64,000 nucleotides of DNA, taken from NCBI GenBank assembly GCA_944378105.1, contig CALWGC010000019.1:34145-98144 (forward strand). The letters run 5' to 3'. The stretch comes from an uncultured Clostridia bacterium. GTDB lineage: Bacteria > Bacillota > Clostridia > Lachnospirales > Anaerotignaceae. A model generated the notes under the pieces. It ran no database searches, was not told the DNA's origin, and was given only the letters and a program-made list of their open reading frames with translations. The translations under genes and the position numbers were made by a program. Shown piece after piece: positions 1 to 8,529 of the stretch. The first letter of the stretch is position 1. Each line of letters begins with the position of its first letter.

Positions 1-2
1 AC

Positions 3-779
3 CGCATCATCACCGGTGGCTTTACGGGGATTGCGATTATCATTCAAGAAGTGACACAAGGGCTTTGGCCCGGCGGGATTCCCAAAGGGGTTTCCAACTT
101 TGTATTGAATTTGCCTTTATTTGCCTGGGCCTATGTGGTGCTGGGCAAAGAATACTTTGGGCGGGCATTTTTGACCAATGTGGTATTTAGCATTGGTTTG
201 GAAGTTTTTACGTTTTTGCCGGTGTACCAAGGGGATTTTTTGTTGGCGGCGCTGTACGGCGGTCTTTTTGACGGCGTGGGCGTGGGGCTTGTGCTGCGGG
301 GGCTTTCGGGCACCGGCGGCGTGGACTTACTGGGCGCCATCATTCACCGGCTGAAACCGCACTTGCCCGTTTCTGGTATCATGTTTGTCTGCAATGCAGG
401 GATCATTTTGACGGGGTTTTTTGTCTTTGGTGCCGAGCGTACCATGTATGGCATTTTGGCCGTTTTTGTCATTAGCAAAGTGGTAGACATTGTCTTGGAA
501 GGGCTTTCTTTTTCCAAGGCTGCGTTCATTATCTCGGAAAAAAATCAAGAAATTGCCCAGGAAATTATGCGGCGGCAAAACCGTGGGGTGACAGGCCTCA
601 ACGGGATTGGCATGTATACGGGCAAGGAAAAACAGGTGTTGCTTTGTGTCTTTCGGCAAAAGGAAATCACCATGGTCAAAAACATCATCCGCCAGGTGGA
701 CCCAAAGGCCTTCTTGATTTTATCGGATGTGAAAGATGTGCTGGGCAATGGCTTTAAAAGTTTGGACGAAGTGGACTAA
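3..779 (+). CDS. YitT family membrane protein (5' end outside window)
   Basis: Member of the YitT family (membrane part plus C-terminal DUF2179); its transport or sensing role is not known. The gene enters from the left edge: the frame is open from base 3 and the first residues read RIITGGFTGIAIII, the glycine-rich opening segment of the family, so the true start lies outside the window and the GTG at 51 is internal. Hydrophobic segments fill about the first 170 visible residues. The last 65 residues, from GVTGLNGIGMYTGKEKQ onward, match the soluble DUF2179 domain. No convincing terminator follows before the 300-base gap to the next gene. Family assignment is firm, function is not. Confidence 0.85.
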   Translation, partial: RIITGGFTGIAIIIQEVTQGLWPGGIPKGVSNFVLNLPLFAWAYVVLGKEYFGRAFLTNVVFSIGLEVFTFLPVYQGDFLLAALYGGLFDGVGVGLVLRGLSGTGGVDLLGAIIHRLKPHLPVSGIMFVCNAGIILTGFFVFGAERTMYGILAVFVISKVVDIVLEGLSFSKAAFIISEKNQEIAQEIMRRQNRGVTGLNGIGMYTGKEKQVLLCVFRQKEITMVKNIIRQVDPKAFLILSDVKDVLGNGFKSLDEVD

Positions 780-1080
780 GGATTCTTTCTTTTTAGGAAA
801 ACTAGCCAATGAAAAACCAGCTCTTTTCCTGTTATAGACTGCCAATTCTGCCAGAAAAATTGCACATTCTTCGGATAATGCAAAGGGGAATAGAAAAAAA
901 ATAAAAAAATGTCATTTTTTTATGGATTTTTATTTTCTTTTTTGGTATTATCTTATAAAGTGTTTTTTTTAGAGGGAAAAAATCGGCGGCGCAATCTTTC
1001 TGGCAAATCAAGAAGAATTGTTAGTTTTTAACAAGAAAGCCGCGGCCATTATGTACAATAACGATATAGGGGTGAAGAAC
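780..1080. other. AT-rich gap without a gene
   Basis: These 300 bases between the YitT-type gene and the PucR-type regulator hold no credible gene. A weak inverted repeat (AGGAAAA near 796, TTTTCCT near 823) could end the upstream transcript but has no T-run. The second half is strongly AT-rich, with long A and T tracts from about 895 to 970, and probably carries the promoter of the downstream gene. A TATAAA lies at 954-959 but no good -35 box stands at the right distance. Confidence 0.5.
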
Positions 1081-2172
1081 ATGATTTCCAATCAGATTTT
1101 GCAAAGCACCATTGAAGGGTTGAAAAACATTACCAGAAAAGACCTGAGCGTCATTGAAAAAGAGGGCAAGGTGATTGCAACGACGGAAGAAGCCATGCTT
1201 GCCAAACAGATCGACGACCTGGAAGGCTTTGTCAATTCTCCCGCCGAAAGCCAGCTGGTGCAAGGCTACCAGTATTTCAAAGTCTATGACAACAATGCGC
1301 CTGAGTATGTGGTGCAGGTAAAAGGAGAAGATGAAGAAGGGTATCGCATTGGTAAGATTACGGCGTTCCAGATCCAAAGCCTTTTGGTGGCGTACAAGGA
1401 ACGGTATGACAAAGACAACTTCATCAAAAACTTGTTGCTGGATAACTTGTTGTTGGTGGATATCTACAGCCGCGCCAAAAAACTGCATATTGAAAACAAC
1501 GTAAAGCGGATTGTCTACCTCATTGAAACCAGCATCGACAAAGACATGAACATTGTGGAAATCGTCCGCAACATCTTCCCCTCCAAAACGAGAGATTTTG
1601 TGACAGCCGTGGATGAACACTGCATTATTTTGGTTAAGGAATTGCGGGAAAAAGAAACCATGGAAGACGTGGAAAAAATTGCAAAACAAATTGCAGAAAC
1701 CCTCAATAACGAAACCAACAGCAAAACATTCATTGCCATCGGCACGGCCGTCAACGACTTGAAAGATGTTTCCCGTTCCTTCAAAGAAGCCAAAATGGCG
1801 TTGGAAGTGGGCCGCATCTTCTATAGCGACAAACATATTGTTAACTACGAACAACTGGGTATTGGCCGGTTGATTTATCAGCTGCCTTTGCCGCTATGTA
1901 AAATGTATATCAAAGAAGTGCTGCATGGGTTGACCATCGACGACTTTGACGAAGAAACCTTGGCCACCGTCAGCAAGTTCTTTGAAAACAATCTGAATGT
2001 TTCCGAAACAAGCAGACAGCTTTACATTCACCGCAATACATTAGTTTATCGTCTGGACAAACTGCAGAAAATGACAGGTTTGGACCTGCGTAATTTTGAT
2101 GATGCCATCATTTTCAAAATCACATTGATGGTAAGCAGCTACATGCTGTATATGGAAAAAATGGCGTACTAA
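1081..2172 (+). CDS. CdaR/PucR-type transcriptional regulator
   Basis: Cytoplasmic transcription factor of the PucR/CdaR class, 363 aa. The C-terminal ~60 residues form the PucR-type helix-turn-helix: FFENNLNVSETSRQLYIHRN followed by TLVYRLDKLQKMTGLDL, a pattern typical of this family. The middle part resembles the degenerate GGDEF-like domain that precedes the HTH in CdaR relatives. The frame is open from 1018, but the ATG at 1081 is chosen because AGGGGTG stands 7 bases before it. These regulators usually sense a small metabolite through the N-terminal part; no ligand can be inferred here. ftsE follows 50 bases downstream, which may be coincidental. Confidence 0.85.
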   Translation: MISNQILQSTIEGLKNITRKDLSVIEKEGKVIATTEEAMLAKQIDDLEGFVNSPAESQLVQGYQYFKVYDNNAPEYVVQVKGEDEEGYRIGKITAFQIQSLLVAYKERYDKDNFIKNLLLDNLLLVDIYSRAKKLHIENNVKRIVYLIETSIDKDMNIVEIVRNIFPSKTRDFVTAVDEHCIILVKELREKETMEDVEKIAKQIAETLNNETNSKTFIAIGTAVNDLKDVSRSFKEAKMALEVGRIFYSDKHIVNYEQLGIGRLIYQLPLPLCKMYIKEVLHGLTIDDFDEETLATVSKFFENNLNVSETSRQLYIHRNTLVYRLDKLQKMTGLDLRNFDDAIIFKITLMVSSYMLYMEKMAY

Positions 2173-2222
2173 TTTTTTGTTTGTTGCAAAAAGAGACGCC
2201 GAGAAAGGAAGTACTTTTACCC

Positions 2223-2909
2223 ATGATCGAAGTTCGAGACGTGACGAAAATTTATCCAAACGGTGCAGAAGGTGTAGAAAACGTCTCCATTTCCATCGAA
2301 AAAGGAGAATTTGTGTTTTTTGTCGGCTCCAGCGGTTCCGGCAAATCTACGCTGATTAAGTTGCTGATGAAGGAATTGAATCCTACCAGCGGCCAAATTT
2401 TGATTAACAACATCAACACCACCACCATGCGCCGCAGCCAGATTCCCTATCTGCGCCGAAACTTAGGCATTGTGTTTCAGGACTTTCGTCTCCTGCCCAA
2501 TAAAACGGTCTATGAAAACGTGGCCTTTGCCATGCAGGTGATTGAAGCCCCCAGCCGGCAAATTCGCCGCAACGTACCAGCGGTGCTGGCCTTGGTTGGG
2601 TTACAGCACAAGGCGAAGGCTTATCCCAACGAGTTATCCGGCGGGGAGCAGCAAAGAACTGCCTTGGCCAGAGCCATCGTCAACAACCCACCCATCTTGA
2701 TTGCCGACGAACCGACGGGGAACTTGGACCCGGAAACGGCTTGGGAAATTATTTATCTGCTGGATGAAATCAACCGGCGCGGGACAACCGTTGTCATGGC
2801 TACCCACGCCAAAGACATTGTCGATGTCATGCAAAAACGTGTGGTGACGCTCAAAGACGGCCACATTATCCGAGATATCAGAAAAGGTGGTTACAACGAT
2901 GAGGCCTAG
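2223..2909 (+). CDS. ftsE: Cell division ATP-binding protein FtsE
   Basis: ABC-type ATPase that with FtsX transmits a conformational signal across the membrane to a peptidoglycan hydrolase at the division site. 228 aa. Walker A is GSSGSGKST (residues 35-43), the ABC signature LSGGEQQR, Walker B ILIADEPTGNLDPE, and the switch histidine is in ATHAKD. The start ATG at 2223 gives the canonical MIEVRDVTKIYPNG N-terminus and has AAGGAAG upstream; a longer frame exists but has no site. It overlaps ftsX by 11 bases, so the two are translationally coupled, and the M23 hydrolase gene follows. In several Firmicutes this ATPase controls CwlO- or PcsB-type hydrolases; the same is inferred here. Confidence 0.96.
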   Translation: MIEVRDVTKIYPNGAEGVENVSISIEKGEFVFFVGSSGSGKSTLIKLLMKELNPTSGQILINNINTTTMRRSQIPYLRRNLGIVFQDFRLLPNKTVYENVAFAMQVIEAPSRQIRRNVPAVLALVGLQHKAKAYPNELSGGEQQRTALARAIVNNPPILIADEPTGNLDPETAWEIIYLLDEINRRGTTVVMATHAKDIVDVMQKRVVTLKDGHIIRDIRKGGYNDEA

Positions 2910-3798
2910 TTCCATACGCTATTACTTTAAAGAAGGCTTCACGGGCCTTTTGAAAAACAGATTGATGACGGTTGCCTCCATTGCAACGGTGGCCGCCTGT
3001 TTATTGATTGTGTCGTTTTCCTGGTGCTTAATTAGCAATTTGGATTCCATGCTGCACCAGATTGAAGACAACATTGGCATTTCGGTTTTCCTCGATGACG
3101 AGGTGGATGCCGAACAGATTACAGAAATCAAAGATGCCATGGAGCAGTTGGATCATGTGACAAGCGTGATCTATGTTTCCCCAGAAGAGGGCTTGGAAAG
3201 TTTGAAAGAAGAGCAAGGCTTGGGCGAGATTTTGGACGGTTTTTCCGGCGAAAATAACCCCTTAAGCCATGCCTTTACCATTTCCTTAGACAGCATTGAA
3301 AACCAGGATACCGTTTTGGCGGAACTGGAACAAGTTTCTGGCATCCGTAATATCACAGCAGCCCAAACAGAAACGGATATTTTGCTTCGAGTCAACAAAA
3401 TCATCAGTGTCGTTGGGGTGTTGGTGGTGGCCATTTTGGCCGTGATTTCTGTGGTGATTATTATGAACACCATTAAAATTTCGGTGTATACCAGAAGAAC
3501 AGAAATCAACATCATGAAATATGTGGGCGCGACGGACTGGTTTATCCGTTGGCCGTTTATCATCGAAGGCGCCTTGATTGGCATCATTGGGGCCTTGATC
3601 CCCATTGCCATTTGTTGGCCGGTGTATGGCAAAGCCATCCAGCTGTTAAACGACTATTTGCCGATGGTGCAAAATTTGGTGACCTTTGTCGATAGTTACA
3701 GCATATTTTCTGTATTGTTGCCGGTATCGTTTTTGGGCGGGATTGCTTTGGGCGTCATCGGCAGCGTTTCTTCCATCCGAAAGTATCTGCGGGTGTGA
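2899..3798 (+). CDS. ftsX: Cell division protein FtsX
   Basis: Integral membrane partner of FtsE, 299 aa. The layout is that of FtsX: a cytoplasmic N-terminus, a first membrane segment (about residues 22-45), a large extracellular domain (about 46-165), then three further segments. Motifs include INIMKYVGATDWFIRWPFIIEG in the last third, the conserved cytoplasmic loop of the family. The start ATG at 2899 lies inside the end of ftsE and has AAAGGTGG 8 bases upstream; the GTG at 2887 has no site. The extracellular domain would bind the coiled-coil region of the hydrolase encoded immediately downstream. Confidence 0.95.
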   Translation: MRPSSIRYYFKEGFTGLLKNRLMTVASIATVAACLLIVSFSWCLISNLDSMLHQIEDNIGISVFLDDEVDAEQITEIKDAMEQLDHVTSVIYVSPEEGLESLKEEQGLGEILDGFSGENNPLSHAFTISLDSIENQDTVLAELEQVSGIRNITAAQTETDILLRVNKIISVVGVLVVAILAVISVVIIMNTIKISVYTRRTEINIMKYVGATDWFIRWPFIIEGALIGIIGALIPIAICWPVYGKAIQLLNDYLPMVQNLVTFVDSYSIFSVLLPVSFLGGIALGVIGSVSSIRKYLRV

Positions 3799-3816
3799 CG
3801 AAAAGGAGGCAAGAAC

Positions 3817-4989
3817 ATGAACCACTCTTTCTGTCGTGCTGCTGCATGGGCGTGTGTATTTGCCCTGACGGTGGGCGGCGTTGTGACGGCTGTACCCAAT
3901 GAAATGGCATATGCAAAATCGCTATCGGAATTACAGCAAGAACAAAAAGAAATTCAGCAAAAGCAAAAAGATGCACAGGCTTCTTTGGAGACGGCCAAAA
4001 CCAATCAGGAAAAAGTTTCGGCGGAAATTGCAACGCTGGATACCCAATTGGCGGCAGCGCAAAATGAGCTGGACATTGTGGAAACCCAGTTAAACGACGC
4101 TGAGACCCGTTTGGCCGCTTCGGAAGAAAGTCTGGCCCAGGCGCAAGAGGCCAGCGAGGACCAATTTGACGCCTTTAGCGAGCGGATTCGTTTTATTTAC
4201 GAAAACGGCTCGTTGGGTTATCTGGAAGTAATTTTGGAAAGCCAAAGCATCAGCGACTTTTTCATTCGCTTGCAATATGTCAAAGACATCATGCAATATG
4301 ATGAAGAGCTTTTGGCTCAACTGCGGGAAACGGAAGCCGTCATTGAAGAACAGACGGAAGCCATTGCAGAAGAAAAAGCAGCCATTGAAGTGTTGGTCAA
4401 CGACCAACAGGTGAAAACGGCGGCTTTGGAAAGCAAACGCGATGAAAAACAACAGTTGATGGAACAGTATCAGCAAGACGAAGCTACATATGCAGCATTA
4501 GTAGAGCAGATGGAAGAAGCGAGCAAAGAAGTGGAAGCGCTGATCAAAAAAGCCACCAGCAGCTCCGCAGCCAGCGGCAGAGTTTACTATACCGGCGGCC
4601 AATTTGAATGGCCGGTACCCGGCTGGTATAATATCTCCAGCGGCTTTGTTACCCGTAACAGGCCCATCGGCAGCGGTATTGAGTTTCATACCGGTTATGA
4701 CATCCCGGCTAGCTATGGTTCAAGTGTCGTGGCGGCTGAAGCCGGCACTGTCATTTATTCTGGCTGGATGAACGGATATGGTTATACGATCATGATTGAC
4801 CATGGCGGCGGACTGGTAACGTTGTATGGCCACAATTCTTCTTTGGTGGCCAGCGTGGGACAAACGGTTTCCCGTGGCTCTGTGGTGGCCAAGATTGGCA
4901 GCACAGGCAATTCCACCGGTAATCATTGCCACTTTGAAGTACGTCTGAACGGCTCGCCCGTGAGTCCACAATCCTATTTAGGGGTATAA
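3817..4989 (+). CDS. Secreted coiled-coil M23 murein hydrolase (FtsEX partner)
   Basis: Predicted peptidoglycan endopeptidase activated by FtsEX, 390 aa. A signal peptide covers about residues 1-32. Residues 35-250 are a long Glu/Gln/Lys-rich coiled coil, as in EnvC, PcsB and CwlO. The C-terminal ~125 residues are an M23 (LytM) domain with its zinc ligands visible: HTGYDIP (H and D), and HCHFEV near the end (HxH). AAAAGGAGG precedes the start at good spacing. It sits 18 bases after ftsX, and a strong terminator follows, so ftsE-ftsX-hydrolase is one unit. The EnvC-like architecture but intact zinc ligands suggest it is itself a hydrolase rather than only an activator. Confidence 0.92.
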   Translation: MNHSFCRAAAWACVFALTVGGVVTAVPNEMAYAKSLSELQQEQKEIQQKQKDAQASLETAKTNQEKVSAEIATLDTQLAAAQNELDIVETQLNDAETRLAASEESLAQAQEASEDQFDAFSERIRFIYENGSLGYLEVILESQSISDFFIRLQYVKDIMQYDEELLAQLRETEAVIEEQTEAIAEEKAAIEVLVNDQQVKTAALESKRDEKQQLMEQYQQDEATYAALVEQMEEASKEVEALIKKATSSSAASGRVYYTGGQFEWPVPGWYNISSGFVTRNRPIGSGIEFHTGYDIPASYGSSVVAAEAGTVIYSGWMNGYGYTIMIDHGGGLVTLYGHNSSLVASVGQTVSRGSVVAKIGSTGNSTGNHCHFEVRLNGSPVSPQSYLGV

Positions 4990-4998
4990 TGGAGAAAG

Positions 4999-5048
4999 AA
5001 AAAGCACAACATTCTTTTGTATGTCAAAAGAAGTTGTGCTTTTTTTTG
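4999..5048 (+). terminator. Rho-independent terminator after the ftsEX-hydrolase operon
   Basis: A long hairpin (AAGCACAAC paired with GTTGTGCTT, continued inside by TTCTTTTG/CAAAAGAA) is followed by a run of eight T. It closes the ftsE-ftsX-M23 operon. Confidence 0.9.
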
Positions 5049-5147
5049 AAAAATTTTACTTGATTTTGGTTGCAATGGAGGAATCATTGTGCTAAGATAT
5101 GGGTATAATAGAATATAGTTTTTAATACTACATGTGGAGGTGTTAAG

Positions 5148-5813
5148 ATGGAACAAGTCAAGCAAAAATATGGAATTTGGCGTTGGAGAGATCCCATGAG
5201 CGCTTTGACGCATATGATAGGCTTTTTCTTGGCCATTCCCTTTGGCATATTGTTGATTGTGCAGCAGGCGTTACAAGAAAATACGGCCGGTGTGGTGGGG
5301 TGTACGGTGTTTGTGTTATCGGTGTTGTTGTTATACGGGGCCAGCACCTATTACCACATGGCCCAAGGGACACCGGAACAGATTGCCTTTCGGCGTAAAG
5401 TGGATCATATGATGATTTTTGTGTTGATTGCTGGGTCGTATACACCAGTATGTCTGGTGAACTTATCCGGTTTTTGGGGCAATTTGCTGCTTTGCCTGGT
5501 TTGGGGCATTGCCTTTGGCGGATTGTTTTTGAAGCTATTTTGGTTGGATGCACCCAGGTTGCTTTCGACGACCATTTATGTGGCGATGGGATGGCTGGTA
5601 CTGGTGGCGTTTTACCCCTTGTTACAGGCGGTGGACTTGGCAGGCATTTTGTTGTTAGCCGCAGGGGGAATGATGTATACGCTGGGGGCTGTGATTTATG
5701 CCACTAAGTGGAAACGGCTGAAGATGCGGTATTTTGGGTTCCATGAAATTTTTCATTTGTTTGTGATGGCAGGGACAGCACTCCATTTTGCTTATATGTT
5801 TTTGTTTCTCTAA
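5148..5813 (+). CDS. Haemolysin III family (PAQR-like) membrane protein
   Basis: Seven-helix membrane protein of the haemolysin III/YqfA family, 221 aa, distantly related to eukaryotic PAQR receptors. Family marks are ASTYYHM (conserved Ser and His), the conserved Asp in KVDHMM, and the C-terminal FGFHEIFHLFV with its HxxxH pair; these residues form a metal site in PAQR relatives. Despite the name most members have no proven haemolytic role; membrane homeostasis has been proposed. A strong GGAGG stands before ATG 5148. It is monocistronic: a TATAAT lies at 5104-5109 upstream, without a clear -35 box, and a terminator follows at once. Confidence 0.9.
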   Translation: MEQVKQKYGIWRWRDPMSALTHMIGFFLAIPFGILLIVQQALQENTAGVVGCTVFVLSVLLLYGASTYYHMAQGTPEQIAFRRKVDHMMIFVLIAGSYTPVCLVNLSGFWGNLLLCLVWGIAFGGLFLKLFWLDAPRLLSTTIYVAMGWLVLVAFYPLLQAVDLAGILLLAAGGMMYTLGAVIYATKWKRLKMRYFGFHEIFHLFVMAGTALHFAYMFLFL

Positions 5814-5818
5814 AAAAG

Positions 5819-5858
5819 ACACCTTGCAGCTTTCGGAAGCGGCAGGGTGTTTTTTTTT
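5819..5858 (+). terminator. Terminator of the haemolysin III-like gene
   Basis: ACACCTTGC pairs with GCAGGGTGT (one G-T pair), with an inner GCTT/AAGC, followed by nine T. It begins a few bases after the stop codon. Confidence 0.88.
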
Positions 5859-5948
5859 GTATGAAAAATTGGTAAAATCGCTAAAAAAAATTTGATTTCC
5901 CAGTCTGTTTTATCTGTTTTGAGAGTGTCTTTTGGGGCAAAAAAATGG

Positions 5949-6152
5949 TATACTATTACTGTTTGAATCAATCCCGTTGTTTGGACTGCTTCTGATGAAA
6001 AAAGGCAATGAGGAACATGCCGAAGGAGGAGGGCCCAGACTCCTTTTTTTGTAGCCCTTTGGCTTTCCAAAAGAAGGGGGAGGATTGAGAAGAAGAGACC
6101 GCAGGCTATCGCGGTGTACGGAAAAGAGAAAGAGTGCGAAAGGAGGCGCAAA
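5949..6152 (+). promoter_or_regulatory. Promoter and long leader before the nitroreductase gene
   Basis: An extended -10 element (TGG directly before TATACT at 5949-5954) starts a leader of about 190 bases. Inside it, AAGGAGGAG near 6023-6031 can pair with CTCCTTTTT (6040-6048), giving a terminator-like hairpin with a T-run. A smaller GGCA/TGCC hairpin lies just upstream. This layout would suit attenuation, but the leader matches no riboswitch class I recognise. The rest of the 5859-6152 gap holds no gene. Confidence 0.4.
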
Positions 6153-6728
6153 ATGGAAACAAAGGACGTTATTTTTGGCAGACGCAGCATTCGAAGATAC
6201 ACCGATCAACCCATTTCGGACGCAGATTTGGAGGACATCATTCAAGCAGGGCTTTATGCCCCTTCCAACATCAATTTTCAGCCATGGTATTTTGTGGTGG
6301 TGCGCAGTGAAGAGAAGAAGAAAGAGATGCTGGAATTTATGGCGACGGTTTCCAAACTGTTTCATCCTGTTTTGGAAAGCCGGTTTGCCAAAAATCCGGA
6401 AGCCATTGAAGAAACGGAAACGTTTTTCAAAGGTTTGGGCGGGGCCCAGGTGTATATTTTGGTCTTTTTGCTGAAACCAGACTATCCTGACTTGTCCAGC
6501 GTGACCCAAAGCACGGCGGCGGCCATTGAAAACATGTTGCTGATGGCCAAGGACAAAGGCATTGGCAGTTGCTGGCTGACGGCGGCGGTGCGCGTGGGCA
6601 AAGACGAAGAAATCCGTCAGCATTTTGCGCCGGACAAAGGGCCATTTTTGGCCATGGTGACGTTGGGATACCCGGCGGAAGAAAAAACAGCGCCACCAAG
6701 ACGAGGTGGACGGTTTGAAGTGATTTAA
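6153..6728 (+). CDS. Nitroreductase family protein
   Basis: FMN-dependent oxidoreductase of the nitroreductase superfamily, 191 aa. The N-terminus shows the family's FMN phosphate-binding pattern, RRSIRRYTDQPI, then APSNINFQPWYFVVV. The C-terminal third has GIGSCWLTAAV and VTLGYPAE, also typical. The natural substrate cannot be inferred. Start ATG 6153 is set by AAAGGAGG nine bases upstream; the longer open frame from 6114 lacks a site. It is followed 33 bases later by hflX with its own strong ribosome-binding site, so the pair is probably co-transcribed. Confidence 0.88.
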   Translation: METKDVIFGRRSIRRYTDQPISDADLEDIIQAGLYAPSNINFQPWYFVVVRSEEKKKEMLEFMATVSKLFHPVLESRFAKNPEAIEETETFFKGLGGAQVYILVFLLKPDYPDLSSVTQSTAAAIENMLLMAKDKGIGSCWLTAAVRVGKDEEIRQHFAPDKGPFLAMVTLGYPAEEKTAPPRRGGRFEVI

Positions 6729-6761
6729 TGTTTCTACCCAGGCAGAAAGGAGGCGCAGCCA

Positions 6762-8045
6762 ATGGCGCGGGAAACGGTGTTACACACACTGAAGGAAGAA
6801 GAAGAACGGGTGATTTTGGTAGGCGTGGACCGGCAAGAGGACAGCCAACAAGCCGAAGCCTGTTTGGACGAGCTGGAAGAGCTGGTGAAAACGGCCGGCG
6901 CCGTAGCGGTGGGGCGGATGCTGCAAAAGCGGGAAAAGCCACACCCAGGGCTGTACCTTGGGACAGGCAAGGTGGAGGAATTAAAACAGATGATTTCTTT
7001 GTTGGAGGCCACCGGCGTGGTCTGCGACGATGAACTTTCCCCGGCCCAGTTGCGAAACTTGGAGCGGGAGTTGGACACGAAGGTGATGGATCGCACCATG
7101 GTGATCCTGGATATTTTTGCGGCGAGGGCTGCATCCAGTGAAGGGAAAATCCAAGTGGAGCTGGCCCAGCTGCAATACCGCCTGACGCGATTAACGGGCA
7201 TGGGCGCTTCTATGAGCCGGTTGGGCGGCGGGATTGGTACCCGTGGCCCGGGAGAAAAGAAGCTGGAAGTGGACCGGCGATATATCAAAGACCGGATTGC
7301 AGAGTTGAAAAAAGACTTGGCAGAAGTGAAAACCCATCGTTCTTTACTGCGGCAGCAGCGAAAGAAAAAGGGACAGCCGGTGGTGGCTTTGGTGGGGTAT
7401 ACCAATGCAGGCAAAAGCACCATTTTAAACGGGCTGACCAAGGCAGGGGTATTGGAAGAAGACAAGCTGTTTGCGACGCTTGATACCACGACGCGGACGG
7501 TGACATTACCGGAAGGCCACGAAATCTTCTTGACGGATACGGTTGGGTTTATTCAAAAATTGTCTCATCATTTGGTGGACGCCTTTAAGGCCACCTTGGA
7601 AGAGTTAAGGTATGCCGATCTTTTGCTCCATGTGGTGGATAGCTCCAATCCCAACCGGCAAACTCACATGGACGTGGTTTATCGCACGTTGGAGGAATTG
7701 GGCTGTGGTCAAACGCCGGTGATTACGGTTTTTAACAAAGTGGACCGCGACGTGGAGTATCCATTGCCCAATGACCAAACGGCCAGAAGCACCATTGCCA
7801 TCTCGGCCAAGCGGGAAGAGGACTTGGCGGCTTTACTGGCAAAAATTGAAGAAGTCATCAAAAGTTTTCGACAAACAATGACGATTTTATTGCCATATTG
7901 TGAAGGTGGAAAGCTGGCGCAGATTTATGGCCGCACCACAGTTTTAGAAGAAGAACACCGGGAAGACGGGATTTTACTGACGATTACGGTGGATGAAGAA
8001 TTGGAAAACCGTTTCAAAAATTACATGATTGATGATATATTTTGA
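6762..8045 (+). CDS. hflX: GTPase HflX
   Basis: Ribosome-associated GTPase of the Obg-HflX group, 427 aa, which splits stalled 70S ribosomes under stress. The N-terminal HflX domain (about 1-200) contains the family's glycine-rich stretch MGASMSRLGGGIGTRGPGEK and then a helical linker. The G domain shows G1 GYTNAGKST, G3 DTVGFIQ and G4 NKVD. A C-terminal domain of about 65 residues completes the usual length. AAAGGAGG stands before ATG 6762. It follows the nitroreductase gene closely and ends before an intergenic region that contains the next gene's promoter. Confidence 0.95.
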   Translation: MARETVLHTLKEEEERVILVGVDRQEDSQQAEACLDELEELVKTAGAVAVGRMLQKREKPHPGLYLGTGKVEELKQMISLLEATGVVCDDELSPAQLRNLERELDTKVMDRTMVILDIFAARAASSEGKIQVELAQLQYRLTRLTGMGASMSRLGGGIGTRGPGEKKLEVDRRYIKDRIAELKKDLAEVKTHRSLLRQQRKKKGQPVVALVGYTNAGKSTILNGLTKAGVLEEDKLFATLDTTTRTVTLPEGHEIFLTDTVGFIQKLSHHLVDAFKATLEELRYADLLLHVVDSSNPNRQTHMDVVYRTLEELGCGQTPVITVFNKVDRDVEYPLPNDQTARSTIAISAKREEDLAALLAKIEEVIKSFRQTMTILLPYCEGGKLAQIYGRTTVLEEEHREDGILLTITVDEELENRFKNYMIDDIF

Positions 8046-8184
8046 GAGAATGACGAGGGAGTGCCTGTAATTTACCACAAATTGACAGAAAGATGGATTT
8101 ATCCCAAATATTTTCCATGGCATATTTACAAAACTTTCGTTATACTGAACTTGTTTTTCAACAAAAAGGCAAGGAGGTATGGGT

Positions 8185-8448
8185 ATGAAGGAATTGTATC
8201 AAGCAAGCATATTGGCGGATGACGGCAGGGAGTATTTGCTTTGCTATTACTTGCTGCGGCAAGACCGCTTTTATGGCGTTTTGGTGAAAAAGTCCTATCG
8301 GGGGAATGTGGTTGAGCAGGCGGAGATCACGTATTTAGGGGAAGCAAACGATCATACGCTGGGGCTGATTTACAAATTGGGACGCAACACTGTAACGCCT
8401 TGCGTGCTTGCACAACTGGCAGACGAATGGCTGGAAGAGCCTCTCTGA
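8185..8448 (+). CDS. Small unknown protein (possibly DUF6514-like)
   Basis: An 87-residue soluble protein without membrane segments or catalytic motifs. Its pattern (a repeated Tyr-rich beta segment, YGVLVKKSYRG, then TPCVLAQLADEWLEE near the end) resembles the short clostridial family DUF6514, but this is from memory and not certain. ATG 8185 is preferred over ATG 8179 because AAGGAGG (8171-8177) then has a 7-base spacing. A possible promoter (TATACT at 8141-8146) lies in the 140-base gap after hflX. Function unknown. Confidence 0.65.
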   Translation: MKELYQASILADDGREYLLCYYLLRQDRFYGVLVKKSYRGNVVEQAEITYLGEANDHTLGLIYKLGRNTVTPCVLAQLADEWLEEPL

Positions 8449-8529
8449 CGGATGTGCTTTCTGTGCCCGGGATGGGGACAGGCCAAAAAGCAGCACCAGC
8501 ACAGGTAGGGTTTGGAGGTAGAAGTGGAA

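Noticed and set aside
1018..1080. Upstream TTG start of the PucR-type regulator
   Set aside because: No ribosome-binding site; ATG 1081 has AGGGGTG at proper distance.
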